From contig CM074817.1 in the NCBI GenBank assembly GCA_037447605.1, forward strand, positions 1,881,497-1,945,496: DNA of 64,000 nucleotides, given 5' to 3'. The notes beneath the pieces are model-generated. The model saw only the letters and a list, made by a program, of their open reading frames with translations. It did no database searches and was not told the origin of the DNA. A program made the position numbers and the translations under genes. This stretch comes from Zygnema circumcarinatum (Eukaryota > Streptophyta > Zygnematophyceae > Zygnematales > Zygnemataceae). Shown here one piece after another: positions 1 to 12,346 of this stretch (its first letter is position 1; each line of letters starts with the position of its first letter).

Positions 1-213
1 CTGGGTTTGAACACCAGACCACCCGGTACCCACACCAATGCTTTACCATTAAAAGGCAACCGCGATTGTAAACATAATGCCATACAACCAATTTATAGCG
101 TTTCGCTATATATATATATAAATTGGTTGTATGGCATTATGTTTACAATCGCGGTTGCCTTTTAATGGTAAAGCATTGGTGTGGGTACCGGGTGGTCTGG
201 TGTTCAAACCCAG
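1..213. repeat. Perfect inverted repeat, 95-bp arms
   Basis: Bases 1-95 are the reverse complement of 119-213, separated by a short AT-rich loop (TAGCG TTT CGCTA followed by a TA run). The left arm starts at the window edge, so it may extend further left. The right arm is the start of the 257-bp tandem unit that follows. Identity looks complete, which suggests a recent head-to-head duplication or an assembly hairpin. Confidence 0.9.
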
Positions 214-626
214 TTGTTCAAACTCTGGTACCAAAATGTCCCAAGCCAAACCTTAGGGCGCCCCCTAGAGCTCCTAGCCTGCTAGCGGACTTTACTAACA
301 TTGTAATGCTGGTTTCCAGCTTGAAGCAAGGTAGAGGACTGAGCTCTCCAGCTCCAAATCCCAGACTTCACGCTATAAATTGGTTGTATGGCATTATGTT
401 TACAATCGCGGTTGCCTTTTAATGGTAAAGCATTGGTGTGGGTACCGGGTGGTCTGGTGTTCAAACCCAGTTGTTCAAACTCTGGTACCAAAATGTCCCA
501 AGCCAAACCTTAGGGCGCCCCCTAGAGCTCCTAGCCTGCTAGCGGACTTTACTATCATTGTAATGCTGGTTTCCAGCTTGAAGCAAGGTAGAGGACTGAG
601 CTCTCCAGCTCCAAATCCCAGACTTC
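119..626 (+). repeat. Two tandem copies of a 257-bp SINE-like unit
   Basis: The unit beginning AATTGGTTGTATGGC near 121 recurs near 378 with a period of 257 bp and almost no change. Each unit holds a tRNA-like pair of promoter boxes: a box A-like TTTAATGGTAAAGC and, about 40 bases on, GTTCAAACC, which fits the box B pattern GTTCRANNC. This suggests a tRNA-derived SINE with an internal Pol III promoter. I see no full tRNA cloverleaf and no clear A-tail, so the SINE call is inference while the repeat itself is directly visible. The roughly 100-residue open frames in each copy are by-products. Confidence 0.65.
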
Positions 627-911
627 CCCTTGCATTCAACCCAACGCCCCTTTGTACGCTCCACCCGTCGAACCCTTTACCAGCGTAAGGGACCGGGAGC
701 AGGGCTAGCCAATGGCGTAATGCCACGTGGCCAAACGGCTGGTCTCATGCCCATGGCATGGGAAGTCAGCGGATTGTGGTCACATGAACTTTCCCAATGC
801 GGGAGCAAGACATGCCACGGCGGTTGTGGTCGCGCTTCAACCGTAACGCGCGACGCCGCAAAACCGCCGTCAGTCCGTACTATCCGTACTAAAGAATCGA
901 AGGATGATATA

Positions 912-1502
912 CAGTGGGGGGTCCTCGTATTTACCACCCTAAGGAGTGCGTCCTCAATATTTTCGCCCCGATTTTGCCGAAACCACCTCTTTGTACGGTA
1001 ACTTGTGTTAGCCGTACTGTTCGTACTGTTCGTACCGTTGGTACTTTCCGTACTATTCGTACCATCTGTACTAGCCGTTACGGGCTTACGCAAAACTCAC
1101 CTAATCTCCCCGCTCGTGCCGCCGTAAGAGGCGCTCGCTCTTCTCCCCTTCTTCCTGGCTTCGATACGATACGATAAGAAACGACCGGTACGATACTATA
1201 CGATACGAGGCGATACGATACGAGACGCCTCGATAGGGTATTGTTCGTACGTGCCGTACGAGCTGAGACGAACAACAGAGCGGAAAACTACGTCTGCGTC
1301 GCGATATGGCATGATACGATACGATACTAAACGAGACAGTACGATACGGTACGATATCATACGGTACGATACGTACGGTCCAACATGAACTCTAACAGAA
1401 TACCGCCCGTCTATTCGTAACACGAACCTTATATATGCAAAATTAATATTTTCGCCTCATATTGGCCGGAACCAGGGTGGAAAATATGAGGACCCCCTAC
1501 TG
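912..1502. mobile_element. Tc1/mariner-like MITE, 591 bp
   Basis: The left end CAGTGGGGGGTCCTCGTATT and the right end form imperfect terminal inverted repeats of about 28 bp (912-939 and 1475-1502). Both ends start with CAGT and are flanked by TA (910-911 and 1503-1504), the target duplication typical of Tc1/mariner elements. The interior is not coding. It holds degenerate runs of a 9-10-bp TTCGTACTG-like unit (about 1010-1080) and of CGATACGATAC (about 1160-1370). Confidence 0.7.
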
Positions 1503-1511
1503 TATTTTGAA

Positions 1512-1690
1512 CTCACGATGGCAAAGCCATCAAACGTACATGAAGGAAATCAACATCGGGAACCAAAGGGAGCGGTCACAATGGACTAAAGGTCAAAGAA
1601 AAAGCTTCTGAACGGATGTCTACTCCTAGGCTCAACAACACGGCACTAGAAGAAGCCGCGAAGGTCGCCAATATGTGGCGCAGCACGCGT
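1512..1690 (+). repeat. Dispersed short coding-like repeat, copy 1
   Basis: This copy starts with the palindromic core GATGGC-AAA-GCCATC and an in-frame ATG (peptide MAKPSNVHEGNQ). The related copies are at 15673-15785, 37690-37875 and, inverted, 62300-62375. Similarity to the 37-kb copy resumes near 1650 (AGCCGCGAAGGTCGCCAATATGTGG against AGCCGCAAAGGTCACCAATGTGG), so the unit is about 180 bp. It abuts the MITE ending at 1502. Function is unknown; it may be a fragment of a retroelement ORF. The open frame at 1616-1957 continues from it and I do not recognise it. Confidence 0.6.
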
Positions 1691-1699
1691 AGGAAGGGG

Positions 1700-3600
1700 T
1701 GGAAGACCACCGGGACGAGCACCAACAACCTCCGCACGCCGGAGGATGGTGGAAGCCAGGCAACGCTGCAAGGCGATAGAAATGCGCTGTCGATAAAAAG
1801 CCGCGAGGATCGCTGGGGAAGGGCTTCCTTCTGGGGCTGTGCGCGCATCTCAAAGGAGCGATGGGCGCACTGGCGAAGGAAGACATCCAACCGAGCATCG
1901 AGGCAGCCAAAAATCTCGACCGCCAACGGAACAAACTCATCGGCCGAGTCGCGATGAGCATACGCGCGCTCCTTGCGAAGCGCCGCGTCTCGAGCAGCGG
2001 CGAAAATTTTAAAACTGCAATTTAAAGTTTGAGTTTGCTTATGAACATAAGCATTTAAGGTTCAGAGAATTTTGTTTCCTAGAAGAGGAAAACAGTTTTC
2101 CAACAGGAACATGCTTTCATTGGTTTTTGACATTGTGCTCTGTGAGGGGTCGCCATTTGTGCTCTTTGAAAGGCCTGCGCAATACTGTGAAGGACGGATG
2201 TAAATTGTTGGTCGCACATGGCTCTCGAATGGTCCATCAGAATCATCATCATACATCAGAACTCCGCTTGCACTTGTAACTTGAAAATTGAAGTTTGAAT
2301 GACAAGTGGAGCCTTATTCCTACACCACTTAAGTTCTGCAACTGCAGATGATATGGACTCAATTATCAGTCAAGTTAGAGATAGGATTTGCCGCTTTATG
2401 TCCACATGTCCATACCCCTTGTCTTGGGGAAGGGGCAAAACACCATCTCAGTCCTTCCTCATCCAGGTTGGAACGGTATAAATAGAGAACTTTACCACAA
2501 CATCGACAATTAGGCACACTTAGTCAGCAGACAAGTGTAGATAAAGGTTAGAAAGGAAAGTTTCGTCATTGTATAATCATAAGGGGAAAAGCAGACCTAA
2601 GTTTTGCCTCTGTGAAGTCACACGCCGCTGGAAGGCATCAATGCTCACTAGAAAAGTCCCATTGTTTCTTCTTGGTCCCCAGTGCACACACTAAGTCCTC
2701 GGTTAGAGGGAGAAATGACGTCGGTACTTCACAGCAATAACACGGCCCACACAATTTCTGGCCGAAAAATGTAGAGAAATTGCCAGGCAACCTCTGCACA
2801 GGCAGAACGCATAAGTATGATACATAACGAGGAAGATAGGCGCAGGTTTCATAGCAGAGTTTTGCATAATCAGGGTATATCATTTACGCCGATGAGTAGG
2901 AATACAAGCGTAGAACGGGTCAAATAGGGACGTTTATGGGCAACAGAGTGGCCGTGTTCTTTTCAGGCCATCCATGCTCAAGTGTTCCAAGCAAAAGAGC
3001 ACCCACTTTCTCTGACAGCAAAAGTTTTTGCGACGGTTGACAACAAATCAATATCTCAAGTATTCAATGCTCAAACCAAGATGAACAGTTAACAGCGTTC
3101 ATTCCAAGACAGGAACGTTCTTGACTATGAAAGGAGGCTCCCGCTGTGACAAAGCGTGGAAAAGTGCAGGACGCAAAAACATGTGTCGCTGAATATTATA
3201 TGTTTACGAAAGAGCAAAATGGAATGCAGCAGTAGACATGGATTGAAAGCCATCGAAACTCCTTGCATTAATTCCACAAAGGGGAACATGAATTAATGCG
3301 AAAAAATTCTTCAGTCGTTATGCAAAGTGTGGTAAAATGAAGTCAGAATTAAATAAACCAAATGGAAAACAGCATCCGCGACAAGATTTTTTTTCAGATT
3401 TACGTGACGATGCACAACTAAAAAGTGCATAGTTATTTGCACAATGACAACCTGTGAATTCCTACCAATCGGCAGAATGTCGTCTGCAGGAGAACCTCCC
3501 ACAGTCCAATCTTCGGCGAGAGAATGCGAGCGCAAGTGTCACATCCCACACAGGCTCTGCCGCATCTACAGAAGCTCATATCAGTGTCCGATAAAGTTGC
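1700..3600. other. Spacer without recognised genes
   Basis: I find no supported coding exon. The one notable site is a TATA-like TATAAATAG near 2476-2484 on the plus strand, in a context that would suit a promoter, but no open frame follows. The part just below 3600 is probably the 3' UTR of the small gene at 3602-3986. Confidence 0.4.
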
Positions 3601-3601
3601 C

Positions 3602-3986
3602 CTACTTTTTCTTCAGCTCGTCTTCAAGCTCGCGAACGGTTGCCTTTAAGGAGTTAATCTTATCTTCCAGCTCCCGCCGCGCAGATTCCTTCCCAAACAT
3701 GTAACCGTACCTGAATGGGGAGCAGCAATCTGTTTCAGCAGGCTTCAGTCAAGTTTCAGAAAATGACTCCGGTATTCCAACGAGCAACTCACCTCCACCA
3801 CTCACCACTCACCACTCACCTCTCACCCCTCACTCACCTCACCAACTCACCTCACCTGGTCACCTGTTCTGCAATGTGAGGCCCTGCAATGCTCAAGCTC
3901 AGGGAGCCATCAAGCTCTGTATCTTACCAGCAGGTGAGCGCCGAGAAAGCGGCGACCACCGTCGCCCCTTGTGCCCTGGACGCCAT
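3602..3986 (-). CDS. 55-aa membrane/coiled-coil small protein
   Basis: A two-exon gene too short for ordinary ORF calling. Exon 1 (3986-3928) starts at an ATG and encodes MASRAQGATVVAAFSALTC. The donor is TG|GTAAGA. Exon 2 (3710-3602) follows the acceptor TTCAG and stays in phase, encoding a Tyr-Gly segment and then an acidic/basic coiled-coil tail ending in LKKK and TAG. The order is a short N-terminal hydrophobic segment (about residues 8-20), a GYMFG motif of the GxxxG helix-packing type, and a charged coiled coil (about 27-55). This layout resembles small mitochondrial membrane proteins such as ATP synthase subunit e, but I do not recognise the sequence, so that is only a suggestion. The gene lies downstream of the WDR7-like gene on the same strand. 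Confidence 0.55.
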
Positions 3987-4714
3987 GGCTCCCGTCTCCA
4001 GGCCTGCCTCCTCTCCTCTCCCTCCATTTCCAATGGCAGCTCGCCACCTTGGCAATTTTGTACACGTGGCGGAGTCTTATTGGAGAACTTCCAACCCTTT
4101 TTGGAGTTTCCACATAGTAGTGGATGCCGCCGTGCCCTTCACTGCCATGCTGTGAGGGAAGTCGCCTTTCTTGTGAAGGAGAAGGGGACGAGGGGAGGCC
4201 ATGGCGACATTAGGACGATGTTATGAAGACGATTTTTTAGGGTTGTGATTGTGTTGAGGTGCAAGTGGACGTGTCATGAGTGGAGTAGAGTCTGAAAAGG
4301 GAATTGAAACAGAAATTGCACTCGTGGATTGAGGTGCTTGATGAGAAGCTCCCATGAAAGGAAAATGGCTTTAGCAGAGGAGCTCACTTTCATGACTTCA
4401 CGATTTAATGAAATTCTAACGAATGTGAGTCGTCTTGAGCTTCATCCCGTTAAATTATAACGGGCTAAACGCGAGCAACAAGAGCGGCTTTGTCATGCCC
4501 AAGTGCAAATGAGAGCGAAGGAAACAGGTCAAGACTTTCATGATTTGCTTTTCAAGCATTTCCAAATGCCTGCTTGCTCCTTGAACAGCTCACTGCCCTC
4601 TACATCTGCTTACAAATTCAATAACTGACAGTTCGAATGTACACAAAACAACGAGCAGCAAGCTTTGGGTTAGCTGGCAAGCTCAACCGCTTCTCTCCCA
4701 GAGAAGTGCCCCCC

Positions 4715-7700
4715 TCAAAAGGCGCCCACTTCAACTCCATTGTGGTATAAGGTTACACTATTGTTGGGTCGCCACTCGAGTCGAAACCCTAAATCAAGCG
4801 TAAGCAGTGCTGTGGCCATAGGGGTCTGCCCTCTCCTACTGCTCATCTGCAAACTCACATCGCCAGAAACCCCACTTCTCAGAATGCAAAACAAGATGGG
4901 TCCTTCAACCTGCAAGCCACTCCCCTCTCAATTCCCAGGCTCTCCACATGCACGTGTTAGCGTTCTCTACATGTATGTACATAAAATTGAGCACAGAGTA
5001 ACCCCCCACCACCAAATTCTAACTCCTCCTAACACCAAACAATCAGACACACAACCCACTGGCCACATGCATTGCCAAACAGTTGGGGGGGACCCACCTC
5101 AATGCTTGGACTCTGAATTGGAGTTCCCCCAACGAGACTTGGAAACGATGAGATGCCGGGAAGGGGCGGCACGAGGACCATCTTGGAGCAGTGCATGAGA
5201 GAGGGGCCGCGGCTTAGCTTCTCCCACCATTGGGACCCTAGAGACCACCAACGCAGGACCATTCCTCGCTGCGAGAAAGCCACCAATCCCTCACCATCTG
5301 GCGAGAATGCAATAGCAGAGATACCTCCCAGACTCCCTAAAGATGATAACTTGGTCGTATTTCCGCCACGATTATGCGGACCCATGAGACCAGGGTGGCC
5401 AGGAGGTCCGCTTGCGTCAAGAATTCGGACTTTCGCGGCACTGCAAATCGAGAAAAGAGGTCATCAACTGAGGAGATTTGATTGATGTTAGTGAGTGTTT
5501 ATGGTTAAGCATACAGTTGCACCTTCGTTAGAGGATTTCCTGATCCTAAGAACACGTTTGTGAGGGGGCAAGCTATAAAGGAGCCTATATGAAACCACGC
5601 TGCAGTGGAAACACTTGAGAATGCTGTACAGGTCCAATTGAGTAACGAAGATATAGAACACGAAAACAGAATCGAATGGAGAAGCAAACTTCAAATGGAT
5701 ATGAGGACCAAAAGCAGAGCAGATGAGGGAAAGAGAGAGAGAGCAGAAGAGCAGATGTAACAAACAAACAAAAAAACTGCCTACACGGGAGACACTGAAC
5801 AAACCCAGAAACGATTGACGACCTCAAGTACGAGATCATCTCAGTACTCTGTCAAACTCACTGAAAGCCCTCCAATGACAGAGCGACACCTGTGCAGATC
5901 ATAAATGTGGATTGCCACTTGAGCTGAGTCCACGAGGGCCTCTCCAACTGCAAGCCGAGCGTGTGCATGTGCACTCGTTCCGTTATGGATTGCTGCCGTT
6001 GCAAAGTACTTCGGCAATTCCACAATGATTTCCATGACTCCTTGAAGGCACGTCTTTCGCAGAGCATTGGAAGCTGGGTCGATTGCCTGCATCAGAAGCA
6101 CTGCAACCTGTCCCAATACAAAGTAAAACTCCAAAGCTTAGGGCTATACTTAGCACCGAACATCATGTCGAGAATGAAATTCAACGACAAGAAGTCACTT
6201 GGCGACATGTCTGACTGTTGCTATTGCCCTCGTCTCAAGATTTCTCAGAATTCAGTTGTTTTTTTGGATAACAGAAGATGACAAGGGCCAGCCCTTACCA
6301 TGGCAGGCTCACCTGATTTAGGTGTGAAATCGCTGCTCGTGGATTGCCTCTGATTGCCGCAAGCAATGCAGCAAAAGCGATTTTGTGAACAGTCGACTCT
6401 GCCGGAAGGGTTATAAGCTGGTTGTGGATGGATGCAAGGAATGCAGGCATGTTCGCTGAAGCCAATGTTGGCAACAAAGCTCTTGTTAGAGTCTCCTTCA
6501 TTGTCACTCCCACGCTCACATTTGCAGCTCCACCTACTCCATACAGCATCTCTCCCTCTTCCTTGCCAGTTCCCACGAGTTCCCTCCATCCTCCAAGACT
6601 CTCACAGAGAGTAAACACGTCTGCTATTAGTCGAGGGACTTGAGGACCAATGAGAGGAAGCCACGTGGACTGCATTCCTTCAGCCAAAAGGTCTGCTGCT
6701 GCTGCTGAATGCTGACTGTTTGCAGCTCTCACCAGACTCAACAAAGGGGGTGCAACTGCAGGGGCTAAATCTGGTCTGCCTTTACTTGGATACCAAATAG
6801 AAAGTGCTGCTGACATAATAATACGAGCTTGGCGTGCATCACGTGCCCCCCCCCCTACCCATGCAATCCAATCCTTATCATCTCCAGATTCAAGCCACCT
6901 ACTAACTTCCGAAGGTTCCCAACCTCCCCAGTCCGGTTGGGGGGGTACATTGATAGCCAATATGGAGGAAGCACGTGGGGCAGGTCGAGAAGAATTAGAA
7001 GTTGGGGTATTGGATGCAGAGGAGGGAGGTGTTAACAACATTTCGAACTGAGAAGAAGGGGTTTGGGATCGAGAAGGATTGAGAGAATCGGGAGTAGGTG
7101 GGAATAGAAGAGCATGGCTGGTTAAATTTCCTGCTGCTCCTGCACCTGCATGTACTTTAGGGCGCAAGAATGAAGGGAAACTCCGAAGCGCTGCAGAATG
7201 AAAAAGGGACCTTGATGCAGAACGGATATTCACATCTTGATCTTGCCAAAAGCAAGCTAGGATTTCCAAGGAAGGGGGAGAGATCACTTGCAACTTCTTT
7301 TTGAGTGGATTCCACGTACTCGATACTCCCTCCTTCATTATTTGGCTGTAATGCTCAGCAAGTTTGAGACAGGTTGACTGAGCAGATCGGTTGAGAAGAG
7401 CGAGACTTTTTGACAAAGCGATGATTGCTACGCAATGTATGGCAGAAAAAGCGGGAGTCGAGCTCCAAAATTCAAACTTTGACTCCTTGTTTGGCAGTCC
7501 TAACGTTAGAGCACCCTTATCCCCTATCACTGCTCCTCCTACCCACACTCCGTCAGGAACAGACACTCTCAAATCCGACCTTAGCCGCTTGTCTAAGTTG
7601 GAGTCCAACCCCCAAATGTGTAAAAAGGATAACGCCAATCGGAGAGACCTTCCCTCCAGCCCTAAAAGTTTGAAATCCATATCTACAGATGCTTTTAACA

Positions 7701-10700
7701 TTTCCTTTGTTGAAGAAGCCTTTCTATCTTGCCACTCACTTCCCTTGTTAGTCTCACTCGCCTCAGATTTTGCGAGAGAGTCTAACTCTTGGTTTATGCC
7801 CGTTTCCGGATCGTTCATTCTTGAAACACTTTTTTTAACAGCCTTTCTCTCCTCTTCCTGCCTGTTTGCAGTAAGTAGCAGAAGGAGACGCAAGTCAAAC
7901 TTGACCACTGCAACACCAGGGATAGGGCACCCTCCTTGTACTGCTTGAGTCTCTAACTGCTGCTGCTGCTGAAGCAAAGAAGGTGGTGATCTCACAGGAG
8001 AAGTAGCAGCTGATCTATAATTCAAAGCATCTGACGATGAGGTTTTCACCGACATCTCGTGTGCAGATAATGCTAAGGTTGACATAGCTCCTGAGAATGA
8101 GCTTGAGGAATTACTGGCAAATGAGGTGAGTACAGCCGAAAGATTGTCAGTTTTGGTGGGAGCAGACTTCCATGTGCGCTTCTGCAGATTAACTTCTTCC
8201 AATATGTCCAACTGAAGTTGGTCAAATGCACCACGACTCACTCCTTCATAAGCAGCCACTCGAGCAACCAAATGGTTATAGAGAGAGCGAGCATGTAGCC
8301 CTTTAAGAATCCTCTCTCTCGCTCCTGACTGCAAATCCCAAACAAAAAGTGTTTCTACGGATGACAATGACGGCCCTGCCACAGTTTTCGACCCTTCCTC
8401 CATTTTACGCGATTCTTTCTCTTCTTCAAACCCTGTGTCAACTTGTTCCCTTTCCTCGAATGCATCTGCCAAACGGTTATCTTCTCGAGCTTCATCCTCC
8501 ACCTCTTTTGAATACCCCCCAGACTGAGCTTCTTGTACCGTGGTGGTTGCCCTGCTCTCGTCATCGTTGCGAGATTCAAACTTCCCCCAATTTTCGACCT
8601 CACTTTTCCGGCGTGTTTTCTCACCCTGCTGAGATTCCTTAGCCCCTAAGCTTTCCTCTACAGAATTGCAGCTGCAAAGGCAAGCAACATATCCCTGCTG
8701 ACCATCCCACACGATTCTTTTAGGAAGACTTGAATGCCCTGGAAATATCCTCTCGCAACTCAGAGTCTCTATCGAAGAAAGAGCCACCACCCCATCGTCT
8801 GACAACGATAAGAAGCAATATGCCCAGGGAGGAGGGGTGCCACTCGGTGGGAGAATTAGCTGCCGAACAGGGCTTGTATGGTGATGAAGTACAGCAAGAG
8901 CAGTGATTTCACCCAGTAAGAAATCACCCTCAATTCCTTCCCCTCCAAAATCCCAAATCCTGACCGTCCAATCCATGCTGCTAGACAAAAGCACTCGCGA
9001 AGGTTGACTTTCAGTCGAAATGTTCGAAGATCTGGAATGTGGAGAAGTGTTTCCACCCATAGCAGCTGCTGCATTGTGTTCAACAAGGCATAGAACAGGC
9101 CCTTTGTGGCCAAGGAGAGACTTCACTGCTAGTGGATTATCTGAATCGTCGGGTTTCCATTGTGGTTCAGACACTTCCTCATTGTGATTTTGCCAGCTAT
9201 CAGCAGTTAAAGCTAACACTTTAATTACACCACTCGAATACCCTCTCACAAGAACAGCTGGTGCAAGAAGTCCCCCATTAACAAGACAACTGGCAGTTGC
9301 GACATCTTTCCACCCCTGCTGTTCTCCATGCTTTTCAGTATTAGCATCGACAATTTTGCGAAGAAAACTCTCTGAGATATCCACGTTGTCGGAGAGATCT
9401 TCTGAAGAAGGCCATTCGCTGGGATTTTGCCATCCCTGCCTCAGTAATGTACTCTCATAGAGGAGAGCATCCCCTTGATTGTTTCCTGCAGACCTTGAAT
9501 GCCAAACTTCGAGTTGCAGATTGGTGCCCAATCCATTATCCAAAATGGAGGGACCTCTAACTGTCCTGACTACCATATCTCCTAGCTGTGTGAACTGAAA
9601 TTGAAGGGAGGAAAAAGCAACTGCTCCATTAGATTTGACAGGCGGCAGGAAAGTAATGGTTTTCACAATCGGAACAGGGGCATGGAACAGTGAATCTGGG
9701 ATAGAATAAAGTTTTGCGGCCCCTGCTTCATCCCAAATGAGAAAACCGCATGGCATCTTCTCCCTCGCCTCAAACTCTTCTGATTGAGTTTCGGCAGACA
9801 TCATCACTTCATCAACAAAACCAGTTCCTTCCAGGAAAATTCCCCCAGCCAGCAACGTTGGATTCTTCAAAGCATCTCTCCGTTTATTCTCCGCTATTCT
9901 CACCTCATCATCTAACCCCTCTGCGGTTTCAAAAATTGGGCCATTCCAGTCGCCCTGCATAAGGACTTTTCCTAATGCGGAAGATTCCAATAGCCAACCA
10001 TGAGTCCCAACGTGTAACACCAACAAGGCATTCAATGATACTGCTACTGTGCAACCATGCACTCTAGTGTTTTCTTTATCTCCAACCAAAGCCCCCCTGT
10101 TCACTGGATTAGCACCTATTAACCCTTCCAGCTTGTGAACTTGCCCTTTCCTGTCAGCAATAATGGCTGCATATCCTGAAGGACCTGAAGCTTCCCCTGC
10201 ACCAAGAATCTTCATAGTATTCAAACCAATTGCCCAGATAGCATCGACAGATAGCTCTTCACTTCCGATGGTCTGAAGAACTGTCAAGCTTAGTACATCT
10301 ACCACGACTATGCAGCAGCCAATTCCTTCCCCACGATTTCGCAGACTAGTCACCCGTTCTGCACCAGTTCCGAGCCTCTCCGCTCCTTCACCCTGGCCAA
10401 GTTTACCGCCCTTCATACTGACATTATTACATCCTATGCATACATATCTCATCGCATTTGGCACTCCCCGTGCAGTGTTTGGAGTTCCTGTCCCAAGCGG
10501 CAACTTTCGGCGAATGCGACATCTTCCACTCCAAACATCCCACACACACAAAACCCTTTCTTGGCATGCACTAAGCACAGAGTCAGCAAATGTCACATCT
10601 GCCGTTCCACTCTTCTTTTCAGTTCCTGACTCCCCACAGGCAGAAACTTCCTCAGATACCTCCGCAGAATTGAAATTGAGTCTACGAGACAAGCCGGTGT

Positions 10701-12346
10701 AGCTTGTGTGGGCTGCAGTAGGGGCAGAGGGAGTTGAAATTCCACTGCTGCAAGGGGTGAGGAAGGAAATAGGCGACTTGTGACCATGAAGAAGTGCAGC
10801 TGGCCAAACACGGCGTGTGCCATGGCTTGCCTGTGGGTGAATGATAGCACAAGAAAGAGAAAACCAATATTTTGCTTCAGAAAGAAGCTTGGAAGCAAGT
10901 TAAAAGAGTCACTGTTTGCTGCGGGGTTTCAATTCTTGCACGTACAAATGCCAAGAACAGTTACGGAAACTTTCTTTTCATGTGTTTCAGTCACTCTACG
11001 AGGTTGCTACAAGAACACGCACGCTCAAATTCAGGCGGGATATACGTGCAATTTTCTAAGCTATATAGATGAAAGCCAGCAACTACTCTATCAGTTGTCT
11101 AATGCAATCTAGCCTTAGCGAAGCTAAACCTTATTCTTTTCAGAGTTCCTTATGCTGTACAAAACACATCAGTTGTATGTTTGAGACAATCGCAGCTAAA
11201 ACCAAAGGAATATGGCCCCTTAAATAAAAATTGATAGGAGTGAGATTTAAAATGTGAACGACATTAACGGGTTCTGGATCACGATCCACTGACCACAGAA
11301 CCATGAACTACATCCAAACGAGGCAAGCAGTCTAGAAGTCCCCCTAATGATTTAGAAAAAGGAAACCTCTTAAAATGTTTTGAAGGAAAGCTAACTATAA
11401 TCTTTTGTAAATATTGAGGGAGAGAAGACAACAAAGTACACAGTTGATGCTGAAAAGGCTTTGGCATTTCACTGGAATTTAAGTCGTGCCCTGACAATTG
11501 TGAACGGTGCCATTAGTCATGGGAATGTGCAACAACGTACATTATAGGAATTCAGCGGTTTTCAGCAGAACTGAAACGAAACGTCCACCTTATGAATGTA
11601 AAAAGACTTCTAAAGGAAAGAATGAGTGCGTAACTAGACAATATGAGCGAATAGGTCCCTTTGTCCTCCGCATTATTGACAAGATTTTAATAAATTACGT
11701 TCTTAATCAATGAAACGAATTCACTTCGTGCTTGATTATAACATGGTTATAATAATATGTTAATAGTACCAATAATACAATAATAACAATAATAATAGCA
11801 ATAATAACATGTTATTATAACATCCTTGACCCACAATTTTCAGCCTTTCAGTCCTTAATTCGATCTTGTATTTGAAGATATCAATTTGAACCAACCTTCT
11901 TCAAAAGCCACATACAAGTATGAGTTATGTTAATTCAAAACCACTCTCTTTGGCCAAACTCTGCATTACAGGCCATTCCCTCCCTCCACCTCTCGTTTAC
12001 TTCTTTCCCCCAGACACAGTCTGTCTAAAGATAGCCGCAGAAAGTCCCTAAACTTATCCCCATAAAAACTCACCTCTGGCGGAGATGCTTGATCTTCTTC
12101 GGACGTTTTTTTTTGCTCTGCTCCACCTCTATCCTCATCTCTCAGCCCTGAAAGGTCATTGCTGTCCTCCCGACATTTTCCCCACTCTTTCGAGGCCGTA
12201 GTGCTGATGCTCCATTTAACAATGTTCCCCTCTCTCCCACCCGTCCAAATGGAGAGGGGAGATGGGAGGGCAGTAAGGCATTCCACAATATGTTCAGGAG
12301 GCTGGTCTGCCCACAGCGCCTGCGCAATAACGCAGTTCGCAGCCAT
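4715..12346 (-). CDS. WDR7/rabconnectin-3 beta-like WD40 protein
   Basis: Five exons: 12346-12074, 10830-6313 (4518 bp, one open frame), 6107-5890, 5440-5098 and 4909-4715, giving about 1848 residues. All junctions are GT-AG and keep frame. The start is the ATG of MAANCVIAQALWADQ. The N-terminal WD40 part includes IWTGGREGNIVKWS, VLSACQERVLCVWD, then MRYVCIGC. A second block has SSSMDWTVRIWDFGG and LFVWDLQSG. Helical repeats follow, and the C-terminal WD40 part has AIAFSPDGEGLVAFS and LRWWSLGSQWWEKLS, which match plant WDR7-type proteins from memory. In animals WDR7 partners DMXL proteins and regulates V-ATPase assembly and vesicle acidification; the same role here is inferred. It is longer than the Arabidopsis form (about 1450), mostly from low-complexity inserts such as a Gln run and Ser/Glu-rich linkers in exon 2. 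Confidence 0.85.

Noticed and set aside
119-213. A genuine tRNA gene
   Set aside because: Box A/B-like words are present but I could not fold acceptor and anticodon arms; a SINE-like remnant fits better.
123-688. Two open frames of about 100 codons with the same N-terminus
   Set aside because: They are the same frame in both tandem copies of the 257-bp repeat, with no protein similarity; explained by the repeat.
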